A DNA stretch of 64,000 bases from Heterostelium multicystogenum (taxonomy: Eukaryota > Evosea > Eumycetozoa > Acytosteliales > Acytosteliaceae). The translations under genes were made by a program, and so were the position numbers. Where the stretch lies: NCBI GenBank assembly GCA_003667245.1, contig RCNN01000208.1:1-64000 (forward strand), written 5' to 3'. Each line of letters starts with the position of its first letter. Positions within the stretch are counted from its first letter, which is position 1. The notes below the pieces were generated by a model that ran no database searches, was not told the DNA's origin, and worked only from the letters and a program-made list of their open reading frames with translations. This document shows, piece after piece, positions 1-10,949 of this stretch.

Positions 1-1033
1 TTTACCTATATTTTCTATATCATCTTTCTCCACTGTTACTTCTATTTCATAACTGAAATTACCAAATCCACCTTCTCTTACAATATATCTTCTTGGTATT
101 GCACTACTTCTTTCTCCTGTTGATCTACGCTATTGTCGTTATTATTATTATTATTGTTGTTGTTGTTGCTTTCATCATCGTCATCTTTTAAACAAATCAT
201 CAAAGTTTGATTCACTTGGTATCAGCTTTCCAAAAGACTATCTAATACATCGAGTTGCCTATCAAATCTGGCCCTGATACCATCAAACTCCAACCGAAGT
301 TGATTATACTTTGTTCTCAATAACTGTTTGTGTTTTTTCTACAATCAAGAAAACCAATGGTTAGTCTCTATCTATACATATGGAACGATCATGATTTGAA
401 TGATCTGTAAATGAAAACTAGTTACTTTTCTTTCTTCTTCTGCTCTCGATCTTTTGAAGTTGCTGGTTTTCTAACATCTTGGAAACTGTATCTTTAATGA
501 ATTCTTGAGATAATGATACCCTATTCTAAGATGCATGTAATGCTCTTCCGAAAAGCTTCGTACCAGCGCTCAATGTATTCAAGTGCCTTCGGTCGCATAA
601 ACAGCGACAGTTTGTGCCGGTGGTGGCAGAGGCTTCGTTGCATTCCGTTCCAATTGCACTCAAAGAGGGACAGTCAGCTGATCACAAACCAATTCTCTAA
701 AGTATTAGATCTCATAAACAATTCATTGATAATATTCAATGCAGACAATCTAACCTATAATAAATAAATAAAAAAACAAACAATCCCCAATATTAATAAC
801 TATTTTGATATTGTATCTATAAATATATATATACTAATAGTATAGTATACCTGACAATGTTTAGATACTAATTTCTCCATACATAATTTCATGTGCGCAT
901 TTAACAACCAAGTTCGACTGCCTAACGATTGATTTCAATGCATTGACATGTTCTTTAGATAACTCCAAGCTACCTGTTTTGGTCGCAGTATTGATAAGAT
1001 CTTGCTAGTTCTTCTAACATTTATATCCATTTC
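1..1033 (-). CDS. UVSSA-like protein (VHS-like N-terminal half), partial, frame-broken
   Basis: Recognised by reading the minus strand across several frames. UVSSA is the scaffold that recruits factors to stalled RNA polymerase II in transcription-coupled repair. Blocks in order: SLELSKEHVNALKSIV near 950, KLVSKHCQ followed after an intron by VRLSALNIINELFMRS, then a KPLPPPAQ block, YIERWYEAFRKS, GYHYLKNSLKIQF and a basic helix ending in a coiled coil (RLEFDGIRARFDRQLDVLDS). Order and spacing match the animal UVSSA VHS-like domain, including ELFTRS and RPLPPP. One intron is visible at about 755-850 (GTATAC...TATAG). An acidic/Asn stretch (DDDDES plus Asn run) lies near 140-190. The frame changes at least four times, and the left edge cuts the gene. 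Decay and sequencing indels cannot be separated here. The start near 1033 is uncertain. Confidence 0.62.
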
Positions 1034-1303
1034 GCACACAATATAGATATATTATCTAAAGTTATATTTAAAAGTAACATAGTAAAAAAACATGACATAA
1101 TCATGTGATATCTAAATTAAAAAATATGCATGCAAAAATCAGAGTAAATGTGATTAGGGGTTTATTGAAGCTCAATTTCCAAGAAATTTATGTCATAAAT
1201 GAGAGAAAACCAAAATTTTTGATCAAAAAGGGAAAATTTATACAAGAACATTTAATATTTTATGACTATTATTGTGATATGTAGATAATTACTATTATTA
1301 GTG

Positions 1304-2118
1304 TTAGTGTGTGAAGTTAGGAGTTCTAGTGTTTTCTACGTCGACACCAAACATGAACTTTCTTTGTTCTTCAGTTGGTGTACCATTGGCTTCTTCTTTC
1401 TCTCTTCTCTCTTCAAAGGTCTCCCAGGCAACTACGGATGGGATGGCTTTTGATACGAGCGATATAGGCGTAGACATTTGGGAACTCTTCGGGGCTGTGA
1501 AATCTCTGGTACAAATCCAATGATACGTGCCCATGGATAGATGGCAATGTCACTGATGGAATAGGTGTCACCAGCAACAAACTTACGGTTTTGGAGGGTC
1601 TCTCCAAAACATGGAACAAACGTCTCAACTCATTACCGAAACGTTGGATAGAATATGGATACTTCTTTCTGTAGCATAGTTGGTAAAGTGGTACCAGTTA
1701 CCAAAGATTGGACCAACATTAGCCTGAGGAATTATCATTTGTCAAGTTAATATATATATTCAATACAATGTCTACGCTGTTTGGTTTGTTGTGTGAAGAT
1801 ATACATACCATTTGCCAGAATAACCAATTTCATGACTTCAGTGTATCCTCTCAAATCCTTGGCTGGGTCTGGTACCAATCTTCCCTTGGCATACTTGTTG
1901 CCAAGTACAAGAGGATGTTACCCGATTCAAAGACGTTGATTGGTTCACCTTCAACGTCGTGGTCACAATGACTGGTAGCTTTGAATTTGGTTTGAGCTTG
2001 ACGAAGCTCTCTTTGTATTGCTCACCATTTCTTCCAGTCGACTTCAATGTAGTTGAAAGGATACCCAACTCCTTCAAAAGCAATTGGACCTTGATAACAT
2101 TAGGAGAACCACAACCAT
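1304..2118 (-). CDS. Glutathione S-transferase, Ure2p/Nu-type, frame-broken
   Basis: Cytosolic GST joining glutathione to electrophiles, or acting as a disulfide reductase in the Ure2p/YfcG group. The minus strand reads YGCGSPNVIKVQLLLKELGI, then NGEQYKESFVKLKPNSKLPV with the thioredoxin-fold cis-Pro (KLPV) and glutathione-binding region. The helical domain follows (ANVGP, RRLFHVLE, SVVAWETFEERREKEE), ending NTRTPNFTH before the stop at 1304. An intron at about 1724-1805 (GTATGT...CTCAG) fits. At least three frame changes separate the blocks (near 1975, 1890 and 1530), and no clean start codon was found in frame upstream of YGCGSP. It is either a recent pseudogene or a good gene with indel errors. 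Family assignment is firm, function is not. Confidence 0.75.
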
Positions 2119-2236
2119 ATTAAATCTAATTTTAGCAGCATTTGTATATTTTTTAGTTTATAATGATAAGTATAGTTTATAGTAGTAGTTAACTGAATTA
2201 AGTTTATATTTGTTTTATTTGTTTTTCTTTGGTTTA

Positions 2237-2476
2237 TTAATTAATCATTATTACTTCATTGTTCAATATATCAAAAAAGGAAGTGGTGGTACCCCCACCG
2301 CAAAGTTTTTTTAAATCTTCTACAAGCTGCTTCTGAAGGATCATTCTATTCCAGATTTCACTTTTTAATTTGACAATTTTGACAAATTTCATTAGAATTT
2401 CATTGTTATCTAGTTGACGCCAAATAGCTTGAAAAACAATGGTTCTGCCGCCAATGAAATGACCACATTTAGACAA
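2237..2476 (-). other. Weak 79-codon ORF, possible N-terminal gene fragment
   Basis: An open frame with MSKCGHFIGGRTIVFQAIW near its start and an otherwise unrecognised helical composition. The pattern 'IVFQAIWRQLDNNEILMKFV' loosely resembles the start of dictyostelid degenerate ankyrin proteins, but no repeats follow. It could be a fragment or chance. Confidence 0.25.
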
Positions 2477-2895
2477 TAACCATTACTAATAATAATTTGT
2501 TGTTCGACGCATTCTGCTTGACGAAGCTTTTGTAAATTTTACTAGTAACTCTGGTATAATAATTCAATGATGAAATATTCTATATTGTTATTGTAATTTA
2601 TTATTTTTTTGTATAAGGCTCATCAATGTAGGTGTAGACCACTTGTTTTGATGAATCTACAAATTAAATTCATCACTTTACGTCATAGAATCAGGTCTTC
2701 TAGTTATTCGCATTGTTTTTAAAAGACTGTCAAAAGTGCGTTTGATTTTATGATACCTATATTAATTGCTTTCTTAAAGGCTTCCATCATCAGAAAATAG
2801 TTTGAGTCAATTCGTCTAAGTTCGTAAAGATGATGTCACTCTCGAATGGAAATGGTTTGTGGTATGAGGAATGAAATCGTCGATTCTGTTGAATT

Positions 2896-4457
2896 TCAAG
2901 AGTTCAATTGATATATCAGAGAGAGCGAATCGATGATGGAATAACATTTTGGTCCAATGTTTTGTGTGTAGTAAACTAGCTTTAGTTTTTCTACTGATGG
3001 TGGTATGGCTCCAACTATTAATTGTTGTTTGGGGTGCTGTGAATTAGCGAGAAGCTCCTTTACGCTTGGGGGGAATAATGCCAGGCCCAAGGTTGATTGG
3101 AAAACCTATTTCCAATATTTCGACGCCATCTGGTATTGAACCTGGTTCCAGCACTGAACGATAGCTGTCATGACCAGCTTTTTGATCCGCTTTGGTAGTT
3201 GGTTCGGGAGAATATGGTTGTCCACAATCCACTACCTAGATCAAGCAAATTGAACTCTGCATCCTTGGAAAAAAATGGTTCACTTCACCAGTCTGTGGGT
3301 CAACTCCAATTTTATATCTGCAGCCAGAGAGATGAAGGTTGCGTATTGATACTGGGATGACTTGTGGTTCAAAGAGTGTAGCAGTTACCATTGAAGTTCG
3401 AGCTCAGTAAGAGACTCGGGAAACTGGGAGGCCTCGATACTTGAAAGATGATTTTCAAGGTCCATAATCAATTTTCTCAACGTGCAATCTCTTGATTATG
3501 GGGAACCAGGTCGAAGGTGCCTGTATCGTATGAAGCGAGTGTGGAAGAAAACCTGTTTTGATTAGCAGGTAGCTGGTTTCGGTTGTAGTCAAAACTGTCT
3601 CCTGGACAATATTTCAAACACTTCCAATTGAGGAGGCAGTGATTCAACGCCATAGATATCCCACTCAAGACAAAGGTTTTGAGGCTGTTGGTAGCACCCC
3701 GGTTGGGATGGGGTGGGGATAGTCTAGCCGTATATTTCAAGCCGTTCCAATCCTTCTGGCAGACTGCCGGGGATCGGAGGACTTTTCTCATTGCAAAGCA
3801 ATTTAAAATCACGAATATGGTCGATATAGTACCAGGTTGGATCGGCTGGTCAGTGTCAAATCCAACTTCCAACGACGTGATATTTGTTCTTTCAATCAGC
3901 TCCTTCCAACTTTCAAGAGATTCAATAAAGTAATTTGCGAAACAAAGTTTCTTTACATCATTTGATATCTTTAGCTTTTTAATATCTTCATTTGAATCTA
4001 ATATATATTTAATTATATTAATTGATTGGAAGCTTGATAACAGCAAGTTAGTGCTGTGCTTACCTATTAAGATATAGTAGTCATATCCAACCATGTCTAA
4101 TCTTGAGCTATTGATTGCCAAGTGATGCTTGCTTGGTATTGATATCACTTGATACCAACGAAACATCGGAATGAACTGAGAAATGATTTCATGTGGAACT
4201 TAGAGAGTGCCATCGATGTTGTTTGTAATCAATAACTTGTCCTTATTGAAGGTCAATATCTTATTCTTAATACTGAACCATCGCTTACACACCAGACTAA
4301 ACACAATTCTATCTAGATTACTATCAAACTCATTGATGATCCGATGTAATAAAATATGTGAAAAGTTTTACCAAGACATGATTATCATATCATGTCTTAA
4401 TATTCTTGTATCATAATCTATGTTATTTGTATTATTATTACTATTGCTACTATTCAT
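2896..4457 (-). CDS. F-box / FNIP-repeat protein, frame-broken
   Basis: Dictyostelid F-box/FNIP family, presumed SCF ubiquitin-ligase substrate adaptor. The start at 4457 opens with an Asn/Ser-rich leader, then an F-box-like helix set (LLHRIINEFDSNLDRIVFSL with VCKRWF). One in-frame TAA (near 4367) lies between leader and F-box. A 229-codon open stretch (4166-3477) follows, then FNIP-type units such as PGSIPDGVEILEIGFP, GAIPPSVEKLKL and LFEPQVIPVSIRNLHLSG (motif: Ile-Pro, spacer, Val-x-x-Leu). At least four frame changes occur downstream of 3480. These proteins form large, fast-evolving families with many decayed members, so a true pseudogene is plausible. Confidence 0.65.
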
Positions 4458-4626
4458 TAGATTTTATAATAAATAGTATATAAGTAATATGGAATAACAT
4501 AATGTTTATATCTATAGAATTGGAACAAGGTGGAAAATGATGAAAAAATTCTGAAAAATTCCCGAATGAATCTCTCTTTATATTATTATAGTGAAAATAC
4601 TTGAAAGGATACCGTCATTGAGCTAT

Positions 4627-4790
4627 CTCAATTGAGTCTGGCTTCCTGGATATGTTCCAGACCACCAAACAAATTCACCATTCCGGACATTGCAGGCCTG
4701 CAATGACCATTTCGTATTTGAAACCATAGTGCATGCTTTTTTTTGTCATTATTCCAATAGTTAATGATATCATCCTCATTGATCGATCTA
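4627..4790 (-). other. Orphan 3' coding exon, about 52 codons
   Basis: A continuous minus-strand frame ends in TGA and contains DDIINYWNNDKKKHALWFQ and GMVNLFGGLEHIQEARLN. It is preceded by a possible acceptor (ATTTAG) near 4790. Its base composition is clearly more coding-like than its AT-rich flanks. No upstream exon in frame was found and the product is not recognised. It may be the last exon of a gene whose rest is lost. Confidence 0.35.
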
Positions 4791-5119
4791 AATATGAAGT
4801 ATAGTACCTAAGATAAAATTATAAACATCTATATTGCTTTGTTTATTATTATTAATATTATTATTATTGTTGTTGTACCTGCTTATTGGTTAGTATAAAA
4901 TAAGTAACAATTGTGTTATTACTACTTTCAAATTATAATATACCAATGTTAATATGTTGTGTTATCAATGATACATCTTGACGTCGATCGAAACAATATA
5001 CTTTGTTAGGTTTCTAATATCAAAGAATTTGATGTCCATGTATGCATTCCTAGAGTATGCTTAATATGTGCTTATATTATTTACAGTATTTATAGGTTCA
5101 TTTATTATTTGTAGTATTG

Positions 5120-5550
5120 TTAAGTTGATTTTATAATTCTTTCCTTATCTTCTAGTTGTTGTTTAAGTGATGCTATCTCTTGTTTTAGTTGTATATTCTC
5201 TTCTTCCAATTCGATTGACTTTACAAAATAATCACCCTGCTTATCTAATGCTTTTCTGTGTTGGTCTAGTTCTTCTTTTGGTAGGCTGTGATCTGTGAAG
5301 AGCATTCCATCCTTCAATATAGCCACAAAGAAGAAAGAATAAGATTAAGATAGTTGATATACGATTAATAACGTTCAATTAGTAGATAGATAGATATATA
5401 GATGCAATAATGAAACCACAATACATACACCATTCATAAAACTATTGATGCTAGTCTCTGAAAGACCAAATCTCTTAAGCGAACTCTCAAAGTCTTTTTC
5501 AATCTTGGTCTCTATTTCATTTTCATCTATAGCATTATCAGGTATTGACA
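5120..5550 (-). CDS. Small acidic coiled-coil protein, two exons
   Basis: Not recognised. Exon 1 starts at about 5550 (MSIPDNAIDENEIETKIEKD) and ends after INSFMNG at a GTATGTA donor near 5430. Exon 2 begins after TTGAAG near 5308 (DGMLFTDHSLPKEELDQ) and ends at a stop at 5120. The product is about 105 residues. The C-terminal half (SIELEEENIQLKQEIASLKQ) is a clear heptad coiled coil, suggesting a small complex subunit. A decayed copy lies at about 10090-10230, so the gene belongs to the tandemly duplicated unit carrying the downstream TIG genes. Confidence 0.55.
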
Positions 5551-6099
5551 TGTCTGCTGCTGACTGATGTTCTATGGATCTAATAATAATAATAATAATA
5601 CTTTAATATATGTCGATGGTCTGTTGTACAAAAGATTTAAATCTAAATGACAACACAAAAAAGGAAAATTTGCCAAATTGACAGTTCTAAAAGTTTGGTG
5701 TTAATGTCGAAGTGAAACTCTGCAAATCTTATTTGTAATGCATGATATAATGAAGATGTAATAATCAACAAAAGTAATGATCACCTTCAGGTAGTTCAAG
5801 AGGTTTGAAAGAGGAAGACTTGCACGTCCTTTTCAACGATATAAACTTTTAAGCTTAAATTATAAACTAAGTGTAGGCAAGGGCAAGATTACAGGCATAA
5901 AGTAATCAATGAAATGAATCAATGAATCAATGAATGTACACTTGTTCTCAATAATATACAACAAGATGTTATTCATTTTTATTAAACAAAAAAGATAAAA
6001 GTAGGTAATTTCATCTTTGCAACATAAAATAGAAAAGCACTATCATCAGATAAATTTTGTTAGAATTTAAACAAACACACCAATCCATTGACCAATTTA

Positions 6100-6543
6100 T
6101 TCATAATCACATAACATTTATTTACTTATCACTCACACACACACACATTTTTATATCTTTAGAATTGATTGTTACTGTGTTATCTAATATTAATATTGAT
6201 TGAAAACATAATTCAGAGTGTTAAATAATTCACATGAACATAAAAAAGTACCCCCTTCACTGATAAATCAAAATATAATGGCTGATGTTATTTTTGAACT
6301 AAAATATACTATTATTATTAAAATAGTATTGATCTAATTTAAAATTAAATATTCATAATTAATCAATATTGACATCAAAAGAGTACAAGTACAATACAAT
6401 TCATAAGTAATCAATATCATATTCATCTTCACCAAATACAATTAATTTATAAAACATTGTATTCCATCCAATATTTATTATTAACATATAATATATATTT
6501 ATATATTTATATTTATTTTTATATAATACTTCATTTTCACAAT
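6100..6543 (+). repeat. Upstream region, copy 1 of a duplicated segment
   Basis: This AT-rich stretch before the first TIG gene is nearly identical to 10480-10949 before the second. Shared runs include the block from CACACATTTTTATATC to GATTGTTACTGTG and the CACATGAACATAAAAAAGTA block, apart from small indels and a changed ATT-repeat number. It probably holds the TIG-gene promoters. Confidence 0.75.
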
Positions 6544-8550
6544 ATGAAAAGCAGGTTCTTTTTATCAACATTTATACTTATTTTGTCATATATATTTCAT
6601 CAATGGTAAAGATAATTAACAACATTATAATTTGATACATGTGTTAATATTTCATGATTCCTTTATAAATTTCAAAATATAATATTATAGCACAAAGAAT
6701 ATTAATTAAACAATATTACATCGAACGCTGTAAACATTACTTTTCATGGTGAATTCTTTATTGAACCTGAATTTTCATTTGTGGCTATTTATGTTGGTTA
6801 AAATGGTGAAATGATATCAAAAGATTTTAAAGAAATCACATCTACCTATCTTGTTCAAGATATAAGACAAAAGCTTTGATTATGTCACATAATGTTAAAA
6901 TATGCTATCAAGAATATATCAATTTTTGTTCAGATACAAAAGATCTTCATCTTATTAGATTAGATCCCGATACTATTACCATTCCTACCGTCGAATCAAA
7001 TATTACTGTCACTGGCCATTTCTTCAGGTCTTTACAATCCGAATCATTGATTCTTGATGTTGGTGGCGAAATCAATGTACTAAATAATTCACATGCTTAC
7101 TTTTCACTGAAGTCCGATTTCATTGAAAGATACATCAATAATTCATATATCCTAACTGCATTACTCCATTACAAATACACCAATTAGAACTGTTTTCAAG
7201 ATATTATGGAGAGTATGTTTGATTTTATCAATTTATAGAATGCTCTAATTAACATTATTAAATATAAATAGATCCAGAAATATCAAGAGTTTCTCATAAC
7301 GAATAGTTCTCTGACGATATTTGGAAAGAACTTTGGATTCAAATCTGGAGATTTAAATGTCAAATTTAATAATGGGAGAGTCAGAGATTTATCAATGCCA
7401 ATAAACAATTCAATGATTGTTATCCCATTAATGAATCAGCTTACAACGTTTCATTGGAATTATACCAGAGAAAGAGCCATATTCTACAACATTATCTATT
7501 GTATGTTATAAAACTATATCTTAGCAGAATCATATTATAAATCTAATGTTAACTTTTGATTTCTCTGCTAAAAGTTGTATCAATTGATCAAGATTCTTTG
7601 AACTGTTTTTACTTCACAATGAGCGGGCCATACTCTCACCTAGTAAAAAATATTCACCTTGGAGAACGTTGATTGTAGCCTTGCTTGTAATTTATTCAAA
7701 TTATTTAATGATTCAATTGTTTGCACAATTGAATCAACAATGTCAATACAAGTGGTCAATACACACCTAAAAATAATATTGGACAATGGTGAAGTTTCGT
7801 TTTGGACCAGTTCAAACTTATACCTACTATTGTTCAAAAGATCTCAAATTTTGATAGGAATGAAAATTTCACTGACATTATCGGATCATCCAATGGGAAT
7901 GACCGAAAAGGATTTCCTTGTTCTCATTTGGTGATTTTCTTTGCAACTCAAATGTTTCACTCAATAACAACACCTATATATGCCATAGAAATGATAACTA
8001 TCAAATCAAATGACCTCAAAATATTATTTAGAAATATTGAAAATTTTTTAAGTAAGTGTTCCAATCATTAATTATTGTTGTTATTAATGAAATTATTAAG
8101 TATACTAATTTTACTATTATTCAAAGATACAACATTCATTTACAGTGTTGAGTATATTGGTCAATATGAAGTTGTAGTTCATGGATTTAGAATACCAAAA
8201 CAACAATCTCTACAAATTGGAATTGTAGTATGTGATATTATTAGTGAGACAAGTGATACTTTAATCTACCGATTTGCTGGAATCGATACGAGTGTCACCA
8301 ATACTTATATCCTGACTTTATCCGACAATGAAATATATGAAGGTTTCGTTTAAACCCTTACAATCAAAGAAAAAAGTAAATATAATAATTATATAATATA
8401 TTTTTTTGTTGAATGGTAGGAACTATAACATTATTTTTTAAATTAAAAGGTAGGAATATATTAGTAAATTATATTCCTATTGTTGTAGTTTTTGTTGTTG
8501 GTGTAGTTATAGGAATAATTATTTTTATTTATCGCTTTGTCAAGTGAAGA
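6544..8550 (+). CDS. IPT/TIG-domain membrane protein, copy 1 (Tgr-like), frame-broken
   Basis: Predicted type I cell-surface protein. Exon 1 (from 6544) encodes a signal peptide, MKSRFFLSTFILILSYIF, split by a GTAAAG intron. Later exons read NNITSNAVNITFHGEFFIEP, then PTVESNITVTGHFFRS (first TIG-like strand pair), then SSLTIFGKNFGFKSGDLNVK, a typical IPT/TIG start with GKNFG. A membrane-proximal block (8075-8353, SVEYIGQYEVVVHGFRIP) and a transmembrane stretch near 8475-8550 (YIPIVVVFVVGVVIGIIIF) follow. Several stops and frame changes interrupt it, and the cytoplasmic tail is cut right after the membrane segment (FVK then stop), unlike copy 2. The domain set resembles the Tgr adhesion/allorecognition family, but one-to-one orthology cannot be claimed. 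Confidence 0.6.
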
Positions 8551-8639
8551 AAACAACTCCTGTTATTCAAGAATGAAATTAATTAAAGTTCCAATCCGAG
8601 TACCTAAAGAACAACCAATCAATATTAATCCAATTCAAT

Positions 8640-9220
8640 AACTATAAAAATAAGATAAAATCAAGATGGAATTGGAAACTAAGAGTCCTCTCAGCAACAG
8701 GAAACTGACCACAGAGTATGTAAGGTCATTGAAAGCACATTCACCTTCTCTAACCTTGACGTCACATTATACCTATCACTCTATTGATTGGAAATAATCA
8801 TCCAAGTTGGTCATAATACTAATTCTCAAATATCATTCGCTATGCAGATCTGATTTATATGTCCTCCACTGGTCAAAATTCTTGCCACTCCAACAAATTA
8901 AACTCACACATTTAATCATACAAGAATTTTAGTTTTTCTTTTAAAAGTAACCCAAATTTAATTTAAGTTATAAAGCACACATATCTCACCCTGTTGATGA
9001 TATCGTTAAATCTATTAATATAATAACATTATAAGTTCAGATGGGTATGATCAGTGGGAATAGTAATAGATCTTTACTTACCCAATCAAAATCATACATT
9101 TGTTTTAATTGAATTTATATTTATTTTAAATTTAATTGATTCCTTACACAAATGTAATAGTATAAATATTGACTTTTTGAGATAGTTATTCTCTTCATCA
9201 CAATACTTTAACCAATAATA
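8640..9220. other. Spacer after TIG copy 1
   Basis: AT-rich with no ORF or RNA gene that I can support. A slightly less AT-rich patch at about 8660-8830 has no recognisable reading frame. Confidence 0.4.
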
Positions 9221-9223
9221 AAA

Positions 9224-9420
9224 TGAATAGAATCATCCAAATCTATCAATTCTTACTACTTTGTAATTATTACTATATTAATGGTAAGCTTATTTATTAT
9301 TATTATTTTTACAGTATATTAATCATTTTATATTTATTCTCAATTTTTAAATTAATATTACATTATTATTATTAATATAGGTCAAGTACATGATAAAAAA
9401 GGAGTCTGATAGAATGGAAT
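9224..9420 (+). pseudogene. Third TIG-gene relic (signal-peptide exon only)
   Basis: An ATG at 9224 opens MNRIIQIYQFLLLCNYYYIN, a signal-peptide-like exon ending at a GTAAGC donor. After an ATATAG acceptor the next exon reads GQVHDKKGV and stops. Exon size, donor position and setting between two TIG copies suggest a decayed third member. From 9420 to about 9840 only scattered short frames remain. Confidence 0.4.
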
Positions 9421-10089
9421 ATTTGATAAAAATAATTACAAAGCAACTATAATTTTTATATCATATATCAAGGTACTAAAATGAAATCTACAATCTATTT
9501 TGATATAGTAACTGTTATTCTATGAGCAGTTCATCGATTCAACCATAGTAACTAGTTTTTAATCTAGAAGATTAATCTTATGAATGGAAAACAGGATCGA
9601 ACTACAAATAGGTTTTGATTTCATTTTAGTCCTGATATATGTATTTAAATATCATTCGTATTTTTCCAGCTGATTGATCGATGTAATATTTAAAATAATA
9701 TCTCAGCTTCTAAAAGGTAATTATTATACTTAGATATTATATAGATGATCAATTTAACAAAATATCAATTTTTAATAGAATGTCTGAGAATAGAATAGAA
9801 AACCAAAGTCTTTGTCAAACTTATCAAGTTCCTTTTATTAGTTAAATGTAGAGATAATAAATTATGTATTATGTCCATGTAAATTACTTTTTATTTAAGT
9901 ATTCTTGTTATTGTTCCTTTTCCACCAAATATATATTACTGTTTTACTTCATTGTACCACTGAGAGTAGATCAAGTTGAGCATTGTTACCTTATTTAAAA
10001 GATAAAAGGTAAAATACTCTGTTCCATAATATGAGAAACTTCTAGTATTCATTTACAGTAATATTAATACTTCTAATGATGTAATAGTT

Positions 10090-10230
10090 TTTTAAGAGAT
10101 TGATTCTTGATTTAATTGACATTGTTTTCTTCCAATTCTATTGATTTGACAAAGTAATATAACAACCTTTTTTATCTAATTCTTATAAATATTGGTCTTT
10201 GGAAGTGTTGTGATCTTTCTTGAGTAGAAG
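10090..10230 (-). pseudogene. Decayed copy of the small coiled-coil gene
   Basis: Read across frames, the minus strand gives QYL, ELDKKG, YFVKSIELEE and N, matching the order LDQHRKALDKQGDYFVKSIELEEEN of the gene at 5120-5550. Frameshifts and stops break it and no first exon was found. It marks the 5' part of the second tandem unit. Confidence 0.55.
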
Positions 10231-10479
10231 TATTTTAATTTGATAGTTTATACATTCTTGATCTAAAATCTTAAACAAATTAATAAGACTCAAATCGACA
10301 AGAGAATGTTAAATAGGATACTATATTACACCACACTGGCTACCAAAACATAGATCCTATTTAAATTAATGATTTGGGGTGTAAGATAAAATTTAAAAAC
10401 AAAGAAATACAAAATAGGGTGAATTTCATCTCTTCAACACACTAGAAAGCTGGATGAAGCAATTCATTGATCATTTCTA

Positions 10480-10949
10480 TTCATAATCACATAACATTTA
10501 TTATACTTTCTTCATACACAGTCAGTCACACACATACAAACACACACATTTTTATATCTTTAGAATTGATTGTTACTGTGTTATCTAATATTAATATTGA
10601 TTGAAAATTCAGAGTGTTAAATAATTCACATGAACATAAAAAAGTACCCCCTTCACTGACAAATCCAGAATATAATGGCTGATGTTATTTTTGAACTAAA
10701 ATATACTATTATTATTATTATTATTAAATGGTATTGATCTAATTTAAAATTAAATATTCATAATTAATCAATATTGACATCAAAAAGAGTACAAGTACAA
10801 TACAATTCATAAGTAATCAATATCATATTCATCTTCACCAAATACAATTAATTTATTAAAACATTGTATTCCATCCAATATTTATTATTAACATATAATA
10901 TATATTATATATTTATATTATTTTTATATAATACATTCATTTTCACAAT
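10480..10949 (+). repeat. Upstream region, copy 2 of a duplicated segment
   Basis: Nearly identical to 6100-6543. Differences are short indels (for example a longer ATT run at about 10707-10726, and CACACATACAAACACACACA here versus a plain CA run in copy 1). Conservation here appears at least as strong as in the coding exons. Confidence 0.75.

Noticed and set aside
22..135. YEATS-domain fragment suggested by a segment reading PRRYIVREGGFGNFSYEI
   Set aside because: Loose resemblance only; the surrounding blocks belong to a UVSSA-like gene and the segment lies in another frame at the window edge.
5580..5605. (AAT)n microsatellite as a possible mobile-element end
   Set aside because: Simple trinucleotide repeats are common throughout dictyostelid genomes and no inverted repeats or target duplication were seen.
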